NCBI RefSeq assembly: GCF_013342145.1
Contig: NZ_JABUQZ010000001.1
Span: 2,170,001 to 2,234,000, forward strand
Direction: 5' to 3'
DNA length: 64,000 nucleotides
From: Haloterrigena gelatinilytica
GTDB lineage: Archaea > Halobacteriota > Halobacteria > Halobacteriales > Natrialbaceae
Below the pieces are notes generated by a model. The model had not been told where the DNA came from. It did no database searches and was given only the letters and a program-made list of their open reading frames with translations. Numbering within the stretch: the stretch's first letter is position 1; each line of letters opens with the position of its first letter. This document shows, piece by piece, positions 8,174 to 17,924 of the stretch. Position numbers and translations under genes: made by a program.

Positions 8174-10873
8174 ATGGAGAAAGCGACGGGGGAGACCGAC
8201 GTGAACTGTTGGGAAGAGGCGGACGCACCCGAGGCCCTCCAGCGCTACCGGACGCTCGTGAATTCGGTCGACGACGGGATCTACCAGCTGGACCGCGAGG
8301 GCCGATTCGTCGCCGTCAACGACACCATCGTCGAGATGACCGGCTACGCCCGGGAGGAACTCCTCGGTGAACTCGCCTCCCTGCTTCTCGACGAGGACGA
8401 CGTCGAGCGGATCGGTCGGGAGATACGGCGACGGCTCTCGAGCGACGAACCGGACGCGAAGGCGATCGAGTTCGCGGCGCATACCGCCGACGGCGACGAA
8501 ATCGACTGCGAGTTACAGCTGAGTCTCCTCGTCGACGGCGAGGCGTCTCCGACGCCTCGAGAGGGCGGTGAGACCGCCGACGGCGATTTTCAGGGAACGG
8601 TGGGCGTCGTCCGCGACGTCACCGACCGGAACCGGGCCGAACAGCGCCTCAAGGAACGCGAACAGCAGCTCCGGCGCGAGCGCGACCTGACTGACCGACT
8701 CCTCGAAACCAGTCCCGTCGGTATCCAGGTGGTAGACGACGAGGGCGAGGTCACGAGGATGAACGGGCGGATCAAGGAGCTCCTCGACGCCTACGACGAC
8801 TCCTACTCGCCCTCGGATCGGGAGGTCTACGACGAAAACGGCGACCGGGTCACCGTCGAAGAGCACCCGTTCGCCCGGACCCTGGAAACCGGCGAGCCGG
8901 TCTACGACGAGATTCTGCAGGTCGAACTCCCGGACGGCGACCGACGCTGGCTGTCGGTCAACGCGGCGCCGATCGTCGACGAGAACGGGGAGATAGACCG
9001 CGTGGTCACGACGGGCGAAGACGTCACCGACCTCAAGGAGCGCGAACGGGAGCTCCGAGCGCATCGAGACACGCTCGAGGCCGAACTGGAAGAGGTCTAC
9101 GGACGCGTCACCGACGCGTTCTACGCACTGGACGACCAGTGGCGGTTCACGTACGTCAACGAGCGGGCGGCGGAACTCCTCGGCGTGACCGAGGAGGAGT
9201 TGCTCGGAGCGGACCTCTGGGATACGTTCCCGGAGGCGACCGCCACCGACGAGGCCCGGGAGAGCCTCCGAGCGGCGATGGAAGAGCAAGAAGCGACGAC
9301 CTTCGAAGCCTTCTCGGAGTTGCTCGGGTTCTGGATCGAGGCGAGGATCTATCCGTCGGAGACCGGACTCTCGGTCTACTTCAACGACATCACCGAGCGC
9401 AAGGAGCGCGAACGGGAGCTGGAACTGTTTCGGACGCTGCTCGATCACTCCACCGACAGCGTGTTCGTGATCGACCCCGACACGGGAGCGTTTCTCGACA
9501 GCAACGACACCGCCTGTCGTTCCCTGGGCTACTCGCGAGAAGAACTGCTCCGGCTGTCCGTCCCCGATATCGATACCGAACTCCCGACGCGGGAAGCGTG
9601 GCAGTCCTTCGTCGCGGACCTGCGAGCCGAGGGGGAGACCACTTTCGAGGGGACGCATCGACGGAAGGACGGGACCGCGTTCCCGGTGGAAATCGACGTC
9701 TCCCACGTCGAACTGGATCGCGAGTACGTCCTCTCGATAGCGCGCGACGTCACCGAACGCAGGGAGCGCAAGCGAGCGCTGGAAGAGCGAAAGCGGGAGC
9801 TCCGAACGCTGATCGAGTTGCTCCCGGTCGCCGTGTTCGTCGCCGACGACGACGGGCGGATCCTCGAGTGGAACGAGGCGGCCGAAGAGGTCTGGGGCGG
9901 GGAGGTCGCCGAATCCGAGTCGATCGCCGAGTACGATCGATACGACGGCTGGTGGGCGGACACGGGTGAGCCGGTCGATCCCGACGAATGGGCGCTCGCC
10001 AGAGCGGTCCGGGGCGAAGCGGTACCCGATCCGGACGAGATCGAAATCGAGGGCTTCGACGGCGAGCGCCGCACGGTCCTGAATCACGGCATGCCAATCC
10101 GGGACGAGGACGGCGAGGTGAGTCGCGCGGTCGTTACCCTCGTCGACATCACCGAGCGCAAGGAGTACCAGCGGCAACTCGAGAAGACCAACGAGCGCCT
10201 CGAGCGGTTCGCCTACGCGGCCAGCCACGACTTACAGGAACCCCTGCGGATGGTCTCGAGCTACCTGCAGCTGATCGAGCACCGCTACAGCGACGACCTC
10301 GACGAAGAGGGTCGGGAATTCCTCGAGTTCGCCGTCGACGGCGCCGAGCGGATGCGCGAGATGATCGACGGCCTCCTCGAGTACTCCCGCGTCCAGACGC
10401 AGGCGAACCCGTTCGAGCCGGTCGAGTTAGGCGACGTCCTCGCGGACGTCCGCGAAGACTTGCGGGTGAAAATCGAGGAACACGACGCCGCGATCGTCGC
10501 CGAGGACCTCCCCCGTATCGAGGGCGATCCCAGCCAGATCCGGCAGGTCCTCCAGAACCTGCTCGACAACGCCATCGAGTACAGCGGCGAGGGGCCGCCG
10601 CGGATTCGCATCGCCGCCGAACGCGACGGAGCCGAGTGCGTGGTCGCAGTTCGGGATAACGGGATCGGCATCGACCCCGACGAGGCCGACCGTATTTTCG
10701 ACGTGTTCGAGCGACTACACAGCCGCGACGAACACTCGGGAACCGGGATCGGGCTGGCGCTGTGCGAGCGCGTCGTCGAGCGCCACGGCGGCGAGATCTG
10801 GGTCGAGTCCGAGCCCGGCGACGGAACGACGTTCTCGTTTACGCTTCCCGTCGCGACCGACCGCGATACGTGA
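8174..10873 (+). CDS. Multi-PAS sensor histidine kinase
   Basis: 899 residues from the ATG at 8174 (the open frame extends 41 codons further, without a good start). There are five successive PAS units (about 20-150, 178-300, 305-415, 417-535, 545-665), most ending in the V/ITER- or VTDR-type linker. A HisKA dimerisation domain with AASHDLQEPLRM follows (phospho-acceptor His685), then a HATPase domain with N box NLLDNAIEYSG, G1 VRDNGIGIDPDEADRIF and G2 SGTGIGLALCERV. No membrane segment is seen, so it is a soluble kinase sensing a cytoplasmic signal such as redox, light or a small molecule. No response regulator is adjacent, as is common in haloarchaea. Confidence 0.92.
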   Translation: MEKATGETDVNCWEEADAPEALQRYRTLVNSVDDGIYQLDREGRFVAVNDTIVEMTGYAREELLGELASLLLDEDDVERIGREIRRRLSSDEPDAKAIEFAAHTADGDEIDCELQLSLLVDGEASPTPREGGETADGDFQGTVGVVRDVTDRNRAEQRLKEREQQLRRERDLTDRLLETSPVGIQVVDDEGEVTRMNGRIKELLDAYDDSYSPSDREVYDENGDRVTVEEHPFARTLETGEPVYDEILQVELPDGDRRWLSVNAAPIVDENGEIDRVVTTGEDVTDLKERERELRAHRDTLEAELEEVYGRVTDAFYALDDQWRFTYVNERAAELLGVTEEELLGADLWDTFPEATATDEARESLRAAMEEQEATTFEAFSELLGFWIEARIYPSETGLSVYFNDITERKERERELELFRTLLDHSTDSVFVIDPDTGAFLDSNDTACRSLGYSREELLRLSVPDIDTELPTREAWQSFVADLRAEGETTFEGTHRRKDGTAFPVEIDVSHVELDREYVLSIARDVTERRERKRALEERKRELRTLIELLPVAVFVADDDGRILEWNEAAEEVWGGEVAESESIAEYDRYDGWWADTGEPVDPDEWALARAVRGEAVPDPDEIEIEGFDGERRTVLNHGMPIRDEDGEVSRAVVTLVDITERKEYQRQLEKTNERLERFAYAASHDLQEPLRMVSSYLQLIEHRYSDDLDEEGREFLEFAVDGAERMREMIDGLLEYSRVQTQANPFEPVELGDVLADVREDLRVKIEEHDAAIVAEDLPRIEGDPSQIRQVLQNLLDNAIEYSGEGPPRIRIAAERDGAECVVAVRDNGIGIDPDEADRIFDVFERLHSRDEHSGTGIGLALCERVVERHGGEIWVESEPGDGTTFSFTLPVATDRDT

Positions 10874-11081
10874 TTTCGACGTGACCGCCCGCTACTCGAC
10901 CGCAGCGACGCCGCGCCGTCGTTCCCTTCTCGAGCGCCGCGGCGCGGGCGAATCCGCGGTAGCGGCGTTTCCTCGCGCCGACGCCTTCGCTCCGACTCGA
11001 CCGACGTCGTCCCGGCCTCGCCGCCCCAGATACCTTGATAACGGTTGGCGTGGTAGGTCGAATCAACCCAGTATTTGAGGG

Positions 11082-11399
11082 GTGACGGCAGTCGAACCGA
11101 CGGCGGCCGAGCGGCGACGGCTCGAGTCGACGGCGAACGGAGACGCGGACGCAGCGAGAACCGGACTGCGACCGAACCGCGACGAGATCAGCACGAGATC
11201 GATGCCACTGCCACCGGAGCCGATGTTGCTGTACGTGATCGTCACGTCGGTCGTCTACGGGTTGCTGTGGCGATGGTGGTGGACGACGGTCGAGAACGGC
11301 GGCGTCGAACTCAGCTACTCCGAGGACCGACTTTTAGACGCCGAGAACGCGAACGGGCGCCGGGATGACGACGCCGAGGTCCGGTTTCGCGACGAATAG
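11082..11399 (+). CDS. Small membrane-anchored protein
   Basis: 105 residues from a GTG at 11082 behind a purine-rich GAGGGGTGA; a shorter version from the ATG at 11202 (65 residues) is equally possible. One hydrophobic helix (MLLYVIVTSVVYGLLWRWWW) is followed by an acidic tail. No family recognised. It ends 2 nt before the convergent aldehyde dehydrogenase gene. Confidence 0.5.
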   Translation: MTAVEPTAAERRRLESTANGDADAARTGLRPNRDEISTRSMPLPPEPMLLYVIVTSVVYGLLWRWWWTTVENGGVELSYSEDRLLDAENANGRRDDDAEVRFRDE

Positions 11400-11401
11400 C
11401 G

Positions 11402-12802
11402 TTACTCGACCATCTCCGTTTCCTCTCCCGCGTCGCCTTGCACCCAGATCGTCTTCCGGTTGACGAACTCCCGGATGCCGTCGCGGGAGAGTTCGCGGCC
11501 GTAGCCGGAGTCCTTCACGCCGCCGAAGGGCAGGCGCGGGTCGGACTTGACGAGTTCGTTGACGAACGCCAGCCCGGACTCGAACTGCCGGGCGACTCGC
11601 TCCCCGCGCTCTAAGTCTTCCGTCCAGACGCTGGCGCCGAGGCCGAAGCGGGTGTCGTTGGCCTTCTCGATCGCGGCCGCCTCGTCGGGGACGCGGAACA
11701 CCGTCGCGACGGGTCCGAACAGTTCCTCCTGATCCGCGGGCGCGTTTTCCGGGACGTCGGTGAGGACGGTCGGCGGGTAGAACGCGCCGTCGCGGTCCAT
11801 CGGCTCGCCGCCGAGCCGACACTCGCCGCCGGCCTCGAGCGTCTCCTCGACTTGCCCGTGGAGTTCCTCCATGAGGTCCTCGCGGGCCTGCGGGCCGATA
11901 TCGGTCTCCTCGTCCGTCGGATCGCCGACCGTCTGGGCGTCCATCTCCTCGACGAAGCGCTCGAGGAACTCGTCGTAGACCTCGTCGACGACCACGAACC
12001 GCTTGGCCGCGATACAGGACTGGCCGTTGTTGATGAGGCGGGCCTGCACCGCCGTCTCGACGGTTTTGTCCATGGGCGCGTCCTCGAGGACGACGAAGGG
12101 GTCGCTCCCCCCGAGCTCTAAGACGTTCTTCTTGAGTTGGCTGCCGGCCGTTTCGGCGACCGATCGGCCCGCGCCGTCGCTGCCGGTGATCGTGACGCCC
12201 GCGATCCGGTCGTCTTCGATCACCTCGTCGATCTCGCTCGAGCTAATCAGCAGCGTCGTGAACGCGCCCTCGGGGAACCCCGCCTCCCGGAACACGTCCT
12301 CGATCGCCCGCGCGCAGCCGGGGACGTTCGAGGCGTGTTTCAGCAGGCCGACGTTGCCCGCCGCGAGGTTGGGCGCGGCGAAGCGAAACACCTGCCAGAA
12401 CGGGAAGTTCCAAGGCATGATCGCCAGGATCGGCCCGAGGGGCTCGTAGGAGAGGAGCGTCCGGGCCTCGGGCTCGCTCGCGATGACTTCGTCGTCGAGG
12501 TGCTCGGCGGCGTGTTCGGCGTAGTAGTCACAGACCCAGGCGCACTTCTCGACCTCGTCGCGGGCCTGCCCGATGGGCTTGCCCATCTCCTCGGTCATCA
12601 GTTCGGCGTACTCCTCGCTGTTCTCGCGGAGGACGTCGGCCGCCGCGGACAGCAGTTGCTGGCGGTGCTCGATCGAGGTCTCGCTCCACTCGTCGAAGGT
12701 CTCGACCGCGCGCTCGAGGTGGGCCTCCCGATCGCCGCTCGAGGTCTCGTCGAAGGTGCCGACGACCTCGCCCGTCGCCGGATTGGTGCTTTCGATGGAC
12801 AC
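11402..12802 (-). CDS. NAD(P)-dependent aldehyde dehydrogenase, succinate-semialdehyde type
   Basis: 466 residues from a GTG at 12802, chosen because the sequence there becomes the canonical VSIESTNPATGEVVGTF; the 72-codon upstream extension is basic and unlike the family. The hallmarks are MPWNFPFWQVFRFAAP (cofactor site), the general base in LELGGSDPFVVL, the catalytic Cys in NNGQSCIAAKR, and EELFGPVATVF. The closest pattern is the succinate-semialdehyde dehydrogenase branch, which oxidises succinate semialdehyde or similar aldehydes. It is divergent from the first glutamate dehydrogenase gene, which would suit glutamate/GABA-linked carbon flow; that link is inference. Confidence 0.88.
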   Translation of the reverse strand: MSIESTNPATGEVVGTFDETSSGDREAHLERAVETFDEWSETSIEHRQQLLSAAADVLRENSEEYAELMTEEMGKPIGQARDEVEKCAWVCDYYAEHAAEHLDDEVIASEPEARTLLSYEPLGPILAIMPWNFPFWQVFRFAAPNLAAGNVGLLKHASNVPGCARAIEDVFREAGFPEGAFTTLLISSSEIDEVIEDDRIAGVTITGSDGAGRSVAETAGSQLKKNVLELGGSDPFVVLEDAPMDKTVETAVQARLINNGQSCIAAKRFVVVDEVYDEFLERFVEEMDAQTVGDPTDEETDIGPQAREDLMEELHGQVEETLEAGGECRLGGEPMDRDGAFYPPTVLTDVPENAPADQEELFGPVATVFRVPDEAAAIEKANDTRFGLGASVWTEDLERGERVARQFESGLAFVNELVKSDPRLPFGGVKDSGYGRELSRDGIREFVNRKTIWVQGDAGEETEMVE

Positions 12803-13029
12803 GCGGATCCAGACCACGACGAGGCGCTTCAAACGTGGGGTAGCGATGGAAGGGAGGGCGAGACAACTGCGCCGGTCCGCCGGGAACGGCTCGCCGAACG
12901 CGCTCGATCCGGGGGTCGACGATCGAAGACGCGCGGCGATCGGAGCCGGAGCGACCGTCGACGAGTGCAGTCCCAAGGGTTTTAGCCGAAGTTGAGCAAG
13001 ACCCAGACCACGGTCCACCCGATTCTACA

Positions 13030-14304
13030 ATGACAGCCGCAGATCCACAGTCGGAATCCGAGCCGGAGAGCGCCGTCGAAACAGCCCGTCACCAACTCGA
13101 GCGCGCGGCGGCCCACCTCGACGTCGACGAGGGAATCGTCGAACGACTTCGCCACCCGACGAGCGTCCACCGGGTGACGGTCCCCCTCGAGCGCGACGAC
13201 GGCTCCCGCGAGATGTTCACGGGGTATCGGGCACACCACGACAGCGTTCGCGGCCCGTACAAGGGCGGCCTGCGTTACCATCCGGAGGTATCCGAGGAGG
13301 AGTGCGTCGGCCTCTCGATGTGGATGACCTGGAAGTGCGCGGTGATGGACCTCCCCTTCGGCGGCGGGAAGGGCGGCATCATCGTCAATCCGAAGGAGCT
13401 CAGCAGCGACGAGAAAGAGCGGCTCACCCGCCGCTTCGCGGAGGAGCTGCGGCCGGTGATCGGCCCGATGACGGACATCCCCGCGCCGGACATGGGGACG
13501 GATCCGCAGACGATGGCCTGGTTCATGGACGCCTACTCGATGCAACAGGGCGAGACCACGCCCGGCGTCGTCACCGGCAAGCCGCCGATCGTCGGGGGCA
13601 GCTACGGCCGCGAGGAGGCGCCGGGCCGCAGCGTCGGGATCATCACGCGCGAGGCCATGGAGTACTACGACTGGGACGTCGAGGAGACGACCGTCGCCGT
13701 GCAAGGGTTCGGGAGCGTCGGCGCCAACGCGGCCCGGTATCTCGACGAGCTCGGCGCCTCCGTCGTCGCCGTTTCGGACGTCGACGGCGCCATCTACGAC
13801 CCCGACGGACTCGACACGACCGACGTCGAGGACCACGACGAGAGTCCGGGCATGGTTTCGGGCTACGACGCGCCCGAGACGCTCACGAACGAGGAACTGC
13901 TCGAGTTGGACGTGGACGTGCTCGTCCCCGCCGCGATCGGGAACGTCCTGACCGGCGAGAACGCCCGCGACGTCGAGGCCGACATGATCGTCGAAGGGGC
14001 CAACGGACCGACGACCACCACGGCCGAGCGCATCTTCGAGGAACGCGGGATTCCCGTGATTCCGGACATCATCGCCAACGCCGGCGGCGTCACCGTCTCG
14101 TACTTCGAGTGGCTCCAGGACATCAACCGCCGGGCGTGGACGCTCGAGCGGGTCAACGACGAACTCGAGAGCGAGATGCGTACGGCCTGGGAGGACGTCC
14201 GGACGGAGTACGACGACCGGGACGTGACCTGGCGGGACGCGACCTACATCGTCGCCCTCGAGCGGATCGCGAGCGCCCACGAGACCCGCGGGCTCTGGCC
14301 GTAG
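13030..14304 (+). CDS. gdhB: Glutamate dehydrogenase (first paralogue)
   Basis: 424 residues, standard for hexameric Glu/Leu/Phe/Val dehydrogenases. The substrate-binding blocks are [25 protein letters not shown] (catalytic Lys), and [16 protein letters not shown] (catalytic Asp). The dinucleotide motif is [17 protein letters not shown], and the C-terminal [15 protein letters not shown] closes the fold. Reaction: reversible oxidative deamination of glutamate to 2-oxoglutarate and ammonia. Cofactor preference cannot be read with certainty. A second, clearly different paralogue lies 5 kb away at 19529, and the two bracket the origin. The symbol is provisional. Confidence 0.9.
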   Translation: MTAADPQSESEPESAVETARHQLERAAAHLDVDEGIVERLRHPTSVHRVTVPLERDDGSREMFTGYRAHHDSVRGPYKGGLRYHPEVSEEECVGLSMWMTWKCAVMDLPFGGGKGGIIVNPKELSSDEKERLTRRFAEELRPVIGPMTDIPAPDMGTDPQTMAWFMDAYSMQQGETTPGVVTGKPPIVGGSYGREEAPGRSVGIITREAMEYYDWDVEETTVAVQGFGSVGANAARYLDELGASVVAVSDVDGAIYDPDGLDTTDVEDHDESPGMVSGYDAPETLTNEELLELDVDVLVPAAIGNVLTGENARDVEADMIVEGANGPTTTTAERIFEERGIPVIPDIIANAGGVTVSYFEWLQDINRRAWTLERVNDELESEMRTAWEDVRTEYDDRDVTWRDATYIVALERIASAHETRGLWP

Positions 14305-14448
14305 TCGGGCCACGGGCTCTGGTCTGGCCGTAGTCGGGTACTGCCTCGAGCGGTCGCGCCCCATCCGTGCGACGCGGGACGTTCGACGGGTGCCGACGGC
14401 GGACGAACCGTCGCCCCACGGCGCGGGCACGTATCGAGACGCGTACCA

Positions 14449-14457
14449 GAATTATTG
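14449..14457 (+). promoter_or_regulatory. TATA-like box for the redoxin lipoprotein gene
   Basis: AATTATTGT-type AT-rich core about 29-37 nt upstream of the ATG at 14486; otherwise GC-rich surroundings. Confidence 0.4.
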
Positions 14458-14485
14458 TTAGTCTGCCGCACTAGAGTACGGTAGA

Positions 14486-15217
14486 ATGACGACTGGACGC
14501 GATACGATCCCTCGACGGAACGTGCTTCGGGTAGTCGGTGCGGGGTCGATCGCCGCCCTCGCGGGATGTTCGGGGACCGACGACGGCGAATCAACCGAGG
14601 AGCCCGCACCGGAGCCGGAAGCGGTCGACGTCAGCGAGGACGCGACCTGGCGGACCGCGTCGCTGACCGACGTGACGAGCGACGAAGAGTTCCGCGTCGA
14701 GGACGCCGAGCGGCCGGTCATCGTCCACACGTTCTCGACGGGCTGTGCCGTCTGTCGGTCCCAAGACCGCGAATTCGGTGCTCTCTATCCGAACGCTGAC
14801 GTCGAGATCGTCGACCTCACGATCTATTCGAACGACGACCCGGAGACACTCCGGAGCTACGCGAACGAAGAGGGCTACGAGTGGCGGTTCGGAACCGCGA
14901 CCGACGAGGTCACGAGCGATCTCATCTCGGACTTCGGACGGGAGGTGACCAGCAGCGCGAACTCGCCGGTCATCGTCGTCTGTCCGAACGACGGCGTATA
15001 CAGGCTCGAGAAGAAGGTCGACGCCGAGCATCTCGAGTCGATCCTCGCGGACGTCTGCGGACCGGTCGACTCGAGCGGTTCGGACGAGACGACCGGCTCA
15101 GGGGACTCGGGCAACTCGAGCGATGCCGGTAACTCGAGCGACTCGGACGACTCTGGCGACGCAACTGACTCGGACGACTCTGGCGACGCAACTGACTCGG
15201 ACGACTCGAGCGCATAA
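14486..15217 (+). CDS. Exported thioredoxin-like lipoprotein
   Basis: 243 residues. The leader has twin arginines (IPRRNVLRVVGAG) and a lipobox (AALAGC), so it should be Tat-exported and lipid-anchored outside the membrane. The thioredoxin-fold body (about 50-195) holds a redox motif STGCAVCRSQ (CxxC) and a partner segment ANSPVIVVCPNDGVY with the cis-Pro loop. The C-terminal tail of some 50 residues is Ser/Asp/Gly/Asn-rich and contains an exact 27-nt tandem repeat (from 15140). It is followed by ccdA, the membrane electron donor for such proteins. Predicted role: reducing disulfides or haem-apoprotein thiols outside the cell. Confidence 0.82.
   Translation: MTTGRDTIPRRNVLRVVGAGSIAALAGCSGTDDGESTEEPAPEPEAVDVSEDATWRTASLTDVTSDEEFRVEDAERPVIVHTFSTGCAVCRSQDREFGALYPNADVEIVDLTIYSNDDPETLRSYANEEGYEWRFGTATDEVTSDLISDFGREVTSSANSPVIVVCPNDGVYRLEKKVDAEHLESILADVCGPVDSSGSDETTGSGDSGNSSDAGNSSDSDDSGDATDSDDSGDATDSDDSSA
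15140..15208 (+). repeat. 27-nt tandem repeat in the redoxin tail
   Basis: Two exact copies (15140-15166 and 15167-15193) encoding DSDDSGDAT, plus a partial third. It makes an acidic, serine-rich tail and may vary in copy number. Confidence 0.75.
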
Positions 15218-15355
15218 CTGGACGATGAAGCCCCTCACTCGAGCGGTCGATCTCGGTCGGTCGCCCCGGCACGACGAATCCCGTAGCGAGTCGCGACGCC
15301 CGGCAACCGCTCTTTCGAGCCCGACACCGAAGCCGACCGCGAGGGCGCGACCGAG

Positions 15356-16084
15356 ATGACGTCGACGACCGCCGCGCTGCTCGAGTTCTTCCTGCTCGGT
15401 CTCGCGACGCCGCTGACCGCGGCGTGCGCCGTGCCGCTGTATCCGGCCTTCATCGCCTACCTGGCCTCGGCCGGCGAGGGGAGCCGCGAGACGCCCGTCG
15501 CGGTGCTCGGGGGGCTCGTCGTCGCGGGCGTCCTCGCGTTCGTGACGCTCGTCGGCCTGCTGTGGACCGTCGTCTTCGAAGCCGGCGTTTCGGACGCCGT
15601 CGGTCTCGTTTCGCCCGTCGCCTTCGCCGTCCTCGCCGTCGTCGGCGCGGTGTTGATCGTCTCGCCGAGCGGGTTCGCCCGGCTGCCGACGATCGAACCG
15701 CCGCACACGCGGTACCCGACGCTGTCGGCGTTCGGCTACGGCTTCTTCTTCGGGGCGACCGTCCTCCCCTGTAACCCGGGGCTGATCGCGCTGTTTTTCG
15801 GGCGGTCGACGGTCGCCTTCCCCGCGTTCGACTCGCAACTCGAGGTCATGCTCGGCTTTCTCGCGTTCGGGCTGGGGATCGGCGCGCCGCTGCTAGCGTT
15901 CGCCCTCGTCTCCCAGCCGTTCGGCCGGCGCGTCACGCGGACGCTGGCCCGCTACAGCGGCCCGATCAATCGGGTCGTCGGCGCCGTGTTGCTCGTCGTC
16001 TCGCTGTACTACCTGCTGTTCGTCTTCACCGTCATCCCCGGAACCGGGGGGCTGGAACCGCCGTTCGATCTCTATCTGGGGTGA
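15356..16084 (+). CDS. ccdA: Cytochrome c biogenesis protein CcdA
   Basis: 242 residues with six to seven hydrophobic segments. The two redox cysteines are in the expected places: TAACAVPLYPAFIAYL in the first membrane helix and GATVLPCNPGLIALFF in the fourth. CcdA/DsbD-type proteins carry electrons from cytoplasmic thioredoxin across the membrane to extracytoplasmic redoxins. The upstream gene encodes just such a lipoprotein with CxxC, so the two form a functional pair. It is convergent with orc1, separated by the C-rich/G-rich hairpin and an ORB-like repeat. Confidence 0.9.
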   Translation: MTSTTAALLEFFLLGLATPLTAACAVPLYPAFIAYLASAGEGSRETPVAVLGGLVVAGVLAFVTLVGLLWTVVFEAGVSDAVGLVSPVAFAVLAVVGAVLIVSPSGFARLPTIEPPHTRYPTLSAFGYGFFFGATVLPCNPGLIALFFGRSTVAFPAFDSQLEVMLGFLAFGLGIGAPLLAFALVSQPFGRRVTRTLARYSGPINRVVGAVLLVVSLYYLLFVFTVIPGTGGLEPPFDLYLG

Positions 16085-16132
16085 CCGGAACATTCGCGAT
16101 CGCTCGCCGTCGATAGACGACGAGCGGCGGGA

Positions 16133-16197
16133 CGCCCACCCCCACCCCTCGTTCAGAGTGAAAGGCGTCCGAAGCGGGGGTGGGGGGTGGGGGAGGG
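16133..16197. terminator. C-rich/G-rich hairpin with G-quadruplex-like tract
   Basis: CGCCCACCCCCACCCC before the ORB-like repeat can pair with GGGGGTGGGGGGTGGGGG behind it (16176-16193), leaving the ORB in the loop. The G-strand has four runs of three or more G (16176-16197). It lies between the convergent ccdA and orc1 genes, where a bidirectional terminator would be expected. Confidence 0.5.
16145..16163 (+). other. ORB-like repeat 1 (behind orc1)
   Basis: CCCCTCGTTCAGAGTGAAA, identical over 19 nt to repeats at 17748 and 18267. It lies at the 3' side of orc1, outside the main origin stretch, and is flanked by C-rich and G-rich tracts. Confidence 0.7.
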
Positions 16198-16293
16198 TTG
16201 GATGAGGGTGACTCGAGTCTCACGTCTCGAGTGCTGTCCATCCTACGCCGGGATGACCGATCGAAAGCGAAGGGGGCCGTGTCGCAACCGCCG

Positions 16294-17577
16294 TCAGTCG
16301 AAGGAGGAGAGGTCGGTATCGCGACCGCCGGTCGCCGGTCCGGTCTCGGCGAGTCGGTCGTAGGTCGGGAGCTCCTCGAGCGAGGCGTCGCGGCGGACGG
16401 CCTTGACGATGTGTTTCGGATCGGTGACCAGCCGGTGGAGGAGGTAACTTCCCTGCGAGCGGCCGCCACCGGTCTTCTCGGACTCGATCACGCCGAGGAA
16501 CGCCTGTTCCTTCAGTTGGCGGTAGAGCCCGTTCTCGGTGATCGGGTCGGTCGCGACGAGATCGCAGATGCCGACGTACCGCTCGTAGATCTCGCGGGTC
16601 TTGTACGTCTCCCGCTCCCCGGTGATGATGTGGCTCGCCAGCGCGTAGAGGGCGAGTTTCGCGTGGACTGTCGCCCCGCTGGTGAGTTCCTCGATCCGGT
16701 TGATCTCGGCGACCTCCTGGGCCTGCTTGATGTGGTCCTCCGAGACGATCTCGCTCCCGGTACGGCGAGCGAGTTCGCCGGCCTCCTTCAGGATCTCGAT
16801 CGCCTTTCGCGCGTCGCCGTGTTTCTTCGCCGCCAGGGCGGCACAGAGTTCGATCGTTCCGTCCGCGAGGACGTCGGGCTGGAAGGCGTCCTCGCGGTTG
16901 CGCATGATCTCTCGGAGCTGGGAGGCGTCGTAGGGATGGAAGAACAGTTCGCGGTGACCGAAGCTGCTGTCGATGCGCTCGTCGAGCGTCTCCCGGTACT
17001 TGACCTTGTTACTGATGCCGATGACGCCGATGTAGGCGTCGGTCTTCCGGGCCTCGCGGGCCCGCGAGAGCTGCATCAGAATGTTGCTGTTGTCCAGTTT
17101 GTCGATCTCGTCCAAGATGACGACGACCGCGTCGAAGCAGTCCTCGAGGATCGCCCAGATGTGCTGGTAGTACTCCATCGTCCCGACGCCCCGAACCGGG
17201 ATGTTCTCCCGGTAGTCGGTGCCGTCCTTGAGACTGAGCGCCAACTGGCGCGTCGTCCGCGTCTCCGTGTTCGCCTCCGAGCAGTCGACGTAGAGCACGC
17301 CGCAGTCGATACCGTTGCCTCGAGCGGCGTTCCGGGCGCGCGTCGCGACGTGTCGGGAGATGAGACTCTTGCCGGTTCCGGTCTTGCCGTAGATCATCAC
17401 GTTGTTCGGCGGATCGCCGCGCGTGATCGCGCCGATCTCGGCGGCGACGGATTCGATCTCGTCGTCCCGTCCGACGATCCGATCCTCGTCGGGGACGTGC
17501 CCGACGTGGAGGAGTTCCTTCCGATCGAAGATCGGATCCTGTGATTGAAAAAGCGGGTCCCCTGCCTGATCAGCCAT
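16294..17577 (-). CDS. orc1: Orc1/Cdc6-type origin-binding initiator
   Basis: 427 residues. AAA+ ATPase core: Walker A GKTGTGKS (64-71), Walker B VVVILDEIDKLDN, sensor-1 region IGVIGISNKV. The C-terminal winged-helix domain follows, with ALYALASHIITGERETYKT and the AFLGVIESEKTGGGRS wing. In archaea this protein recognises ORB repeats in an origin next to its own gene and loads the MCM helicase. Five ORB-like repeats lie in the 1 kb upstream. A TTTATTAG TATA-like box (about 17600) sits at leaderless distance from the start. A degenerate ORB-like GTTCAGACTGATAAA at 17621 could allow autoregulation (inference). Confidence 0.93.
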   Translation of the reverse strand: MADQAGDPLFQSQDPIFDRKELLHVGHVPDEDRIVGRDDEIESVAAEIGAITRGDPPNNVMIYGKTGTGKSLISRHVATRARNAARGNGIDCGVLYVDCSEANTETRTTRQLALSLKDGTDYRENIPVRGVGTMEYYQHIWAILEDCFDAVVVILDEIDKLDNSNILMQLSRAREARKTDAYIGVIGISNKVKYRETLDERIDSSFGHRELFFHPYDASQLREIMRNREDAFQPDVLADGTIELCAALAAKKHGDARKAIEILKEAGELARRTGSEIVSEDHIKQAQEVAEINRIEELTSGATVHAKLALYALASHIITGERETYKTREIYERYVGICDLVATDPITENGLYRQLKEQAFLGVIESEKTGGGRSQGSYLLHRLVTDPKHIVKAVRRDASLEELPTYDRLAETGPATGGRDTDLSSFD

Positions 17578-17747
17578 ATCTCCGTGCTCGAAGAGCGACC
17601 TAATAAATCTGTGGAAGGTAGTTCAGACTGATAAACCGACTTTAGACGTTCTCAAAGACAGCGTATCGACGGGAACCGCTCGAGTGAATCTCGTTCCCGA
17701 ATCAGACTGAAGGTCGACGGACTCCGGTTCCGATCGGGAGACCCGGA

Positions 17748-17766
17748 CCCCTCGTTCAGAGTGAAA
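17748..17766 (+). other. ORB-like repeat 2
   Basis: CCCCTCGTTCAGAGTGAAA, on the orc1 side of the AT-rich core, pointing toward it. Confidence 0.8.
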
Positions 17767-17924
17767 TCGCCATCGCGGACACCCCCGGACGGTCACCTCG
17801 CGATCAGTACTCTCCTCTCGCTGAACACTGCTGGGCGACCGCAGAGATGATTCCGGCAGCGAACGATTCCCCTCGAACCGGCTTCGTTCGTCCTGTTCAC
17901 CGAGTTCTCTCTGACCTCCTTCTG

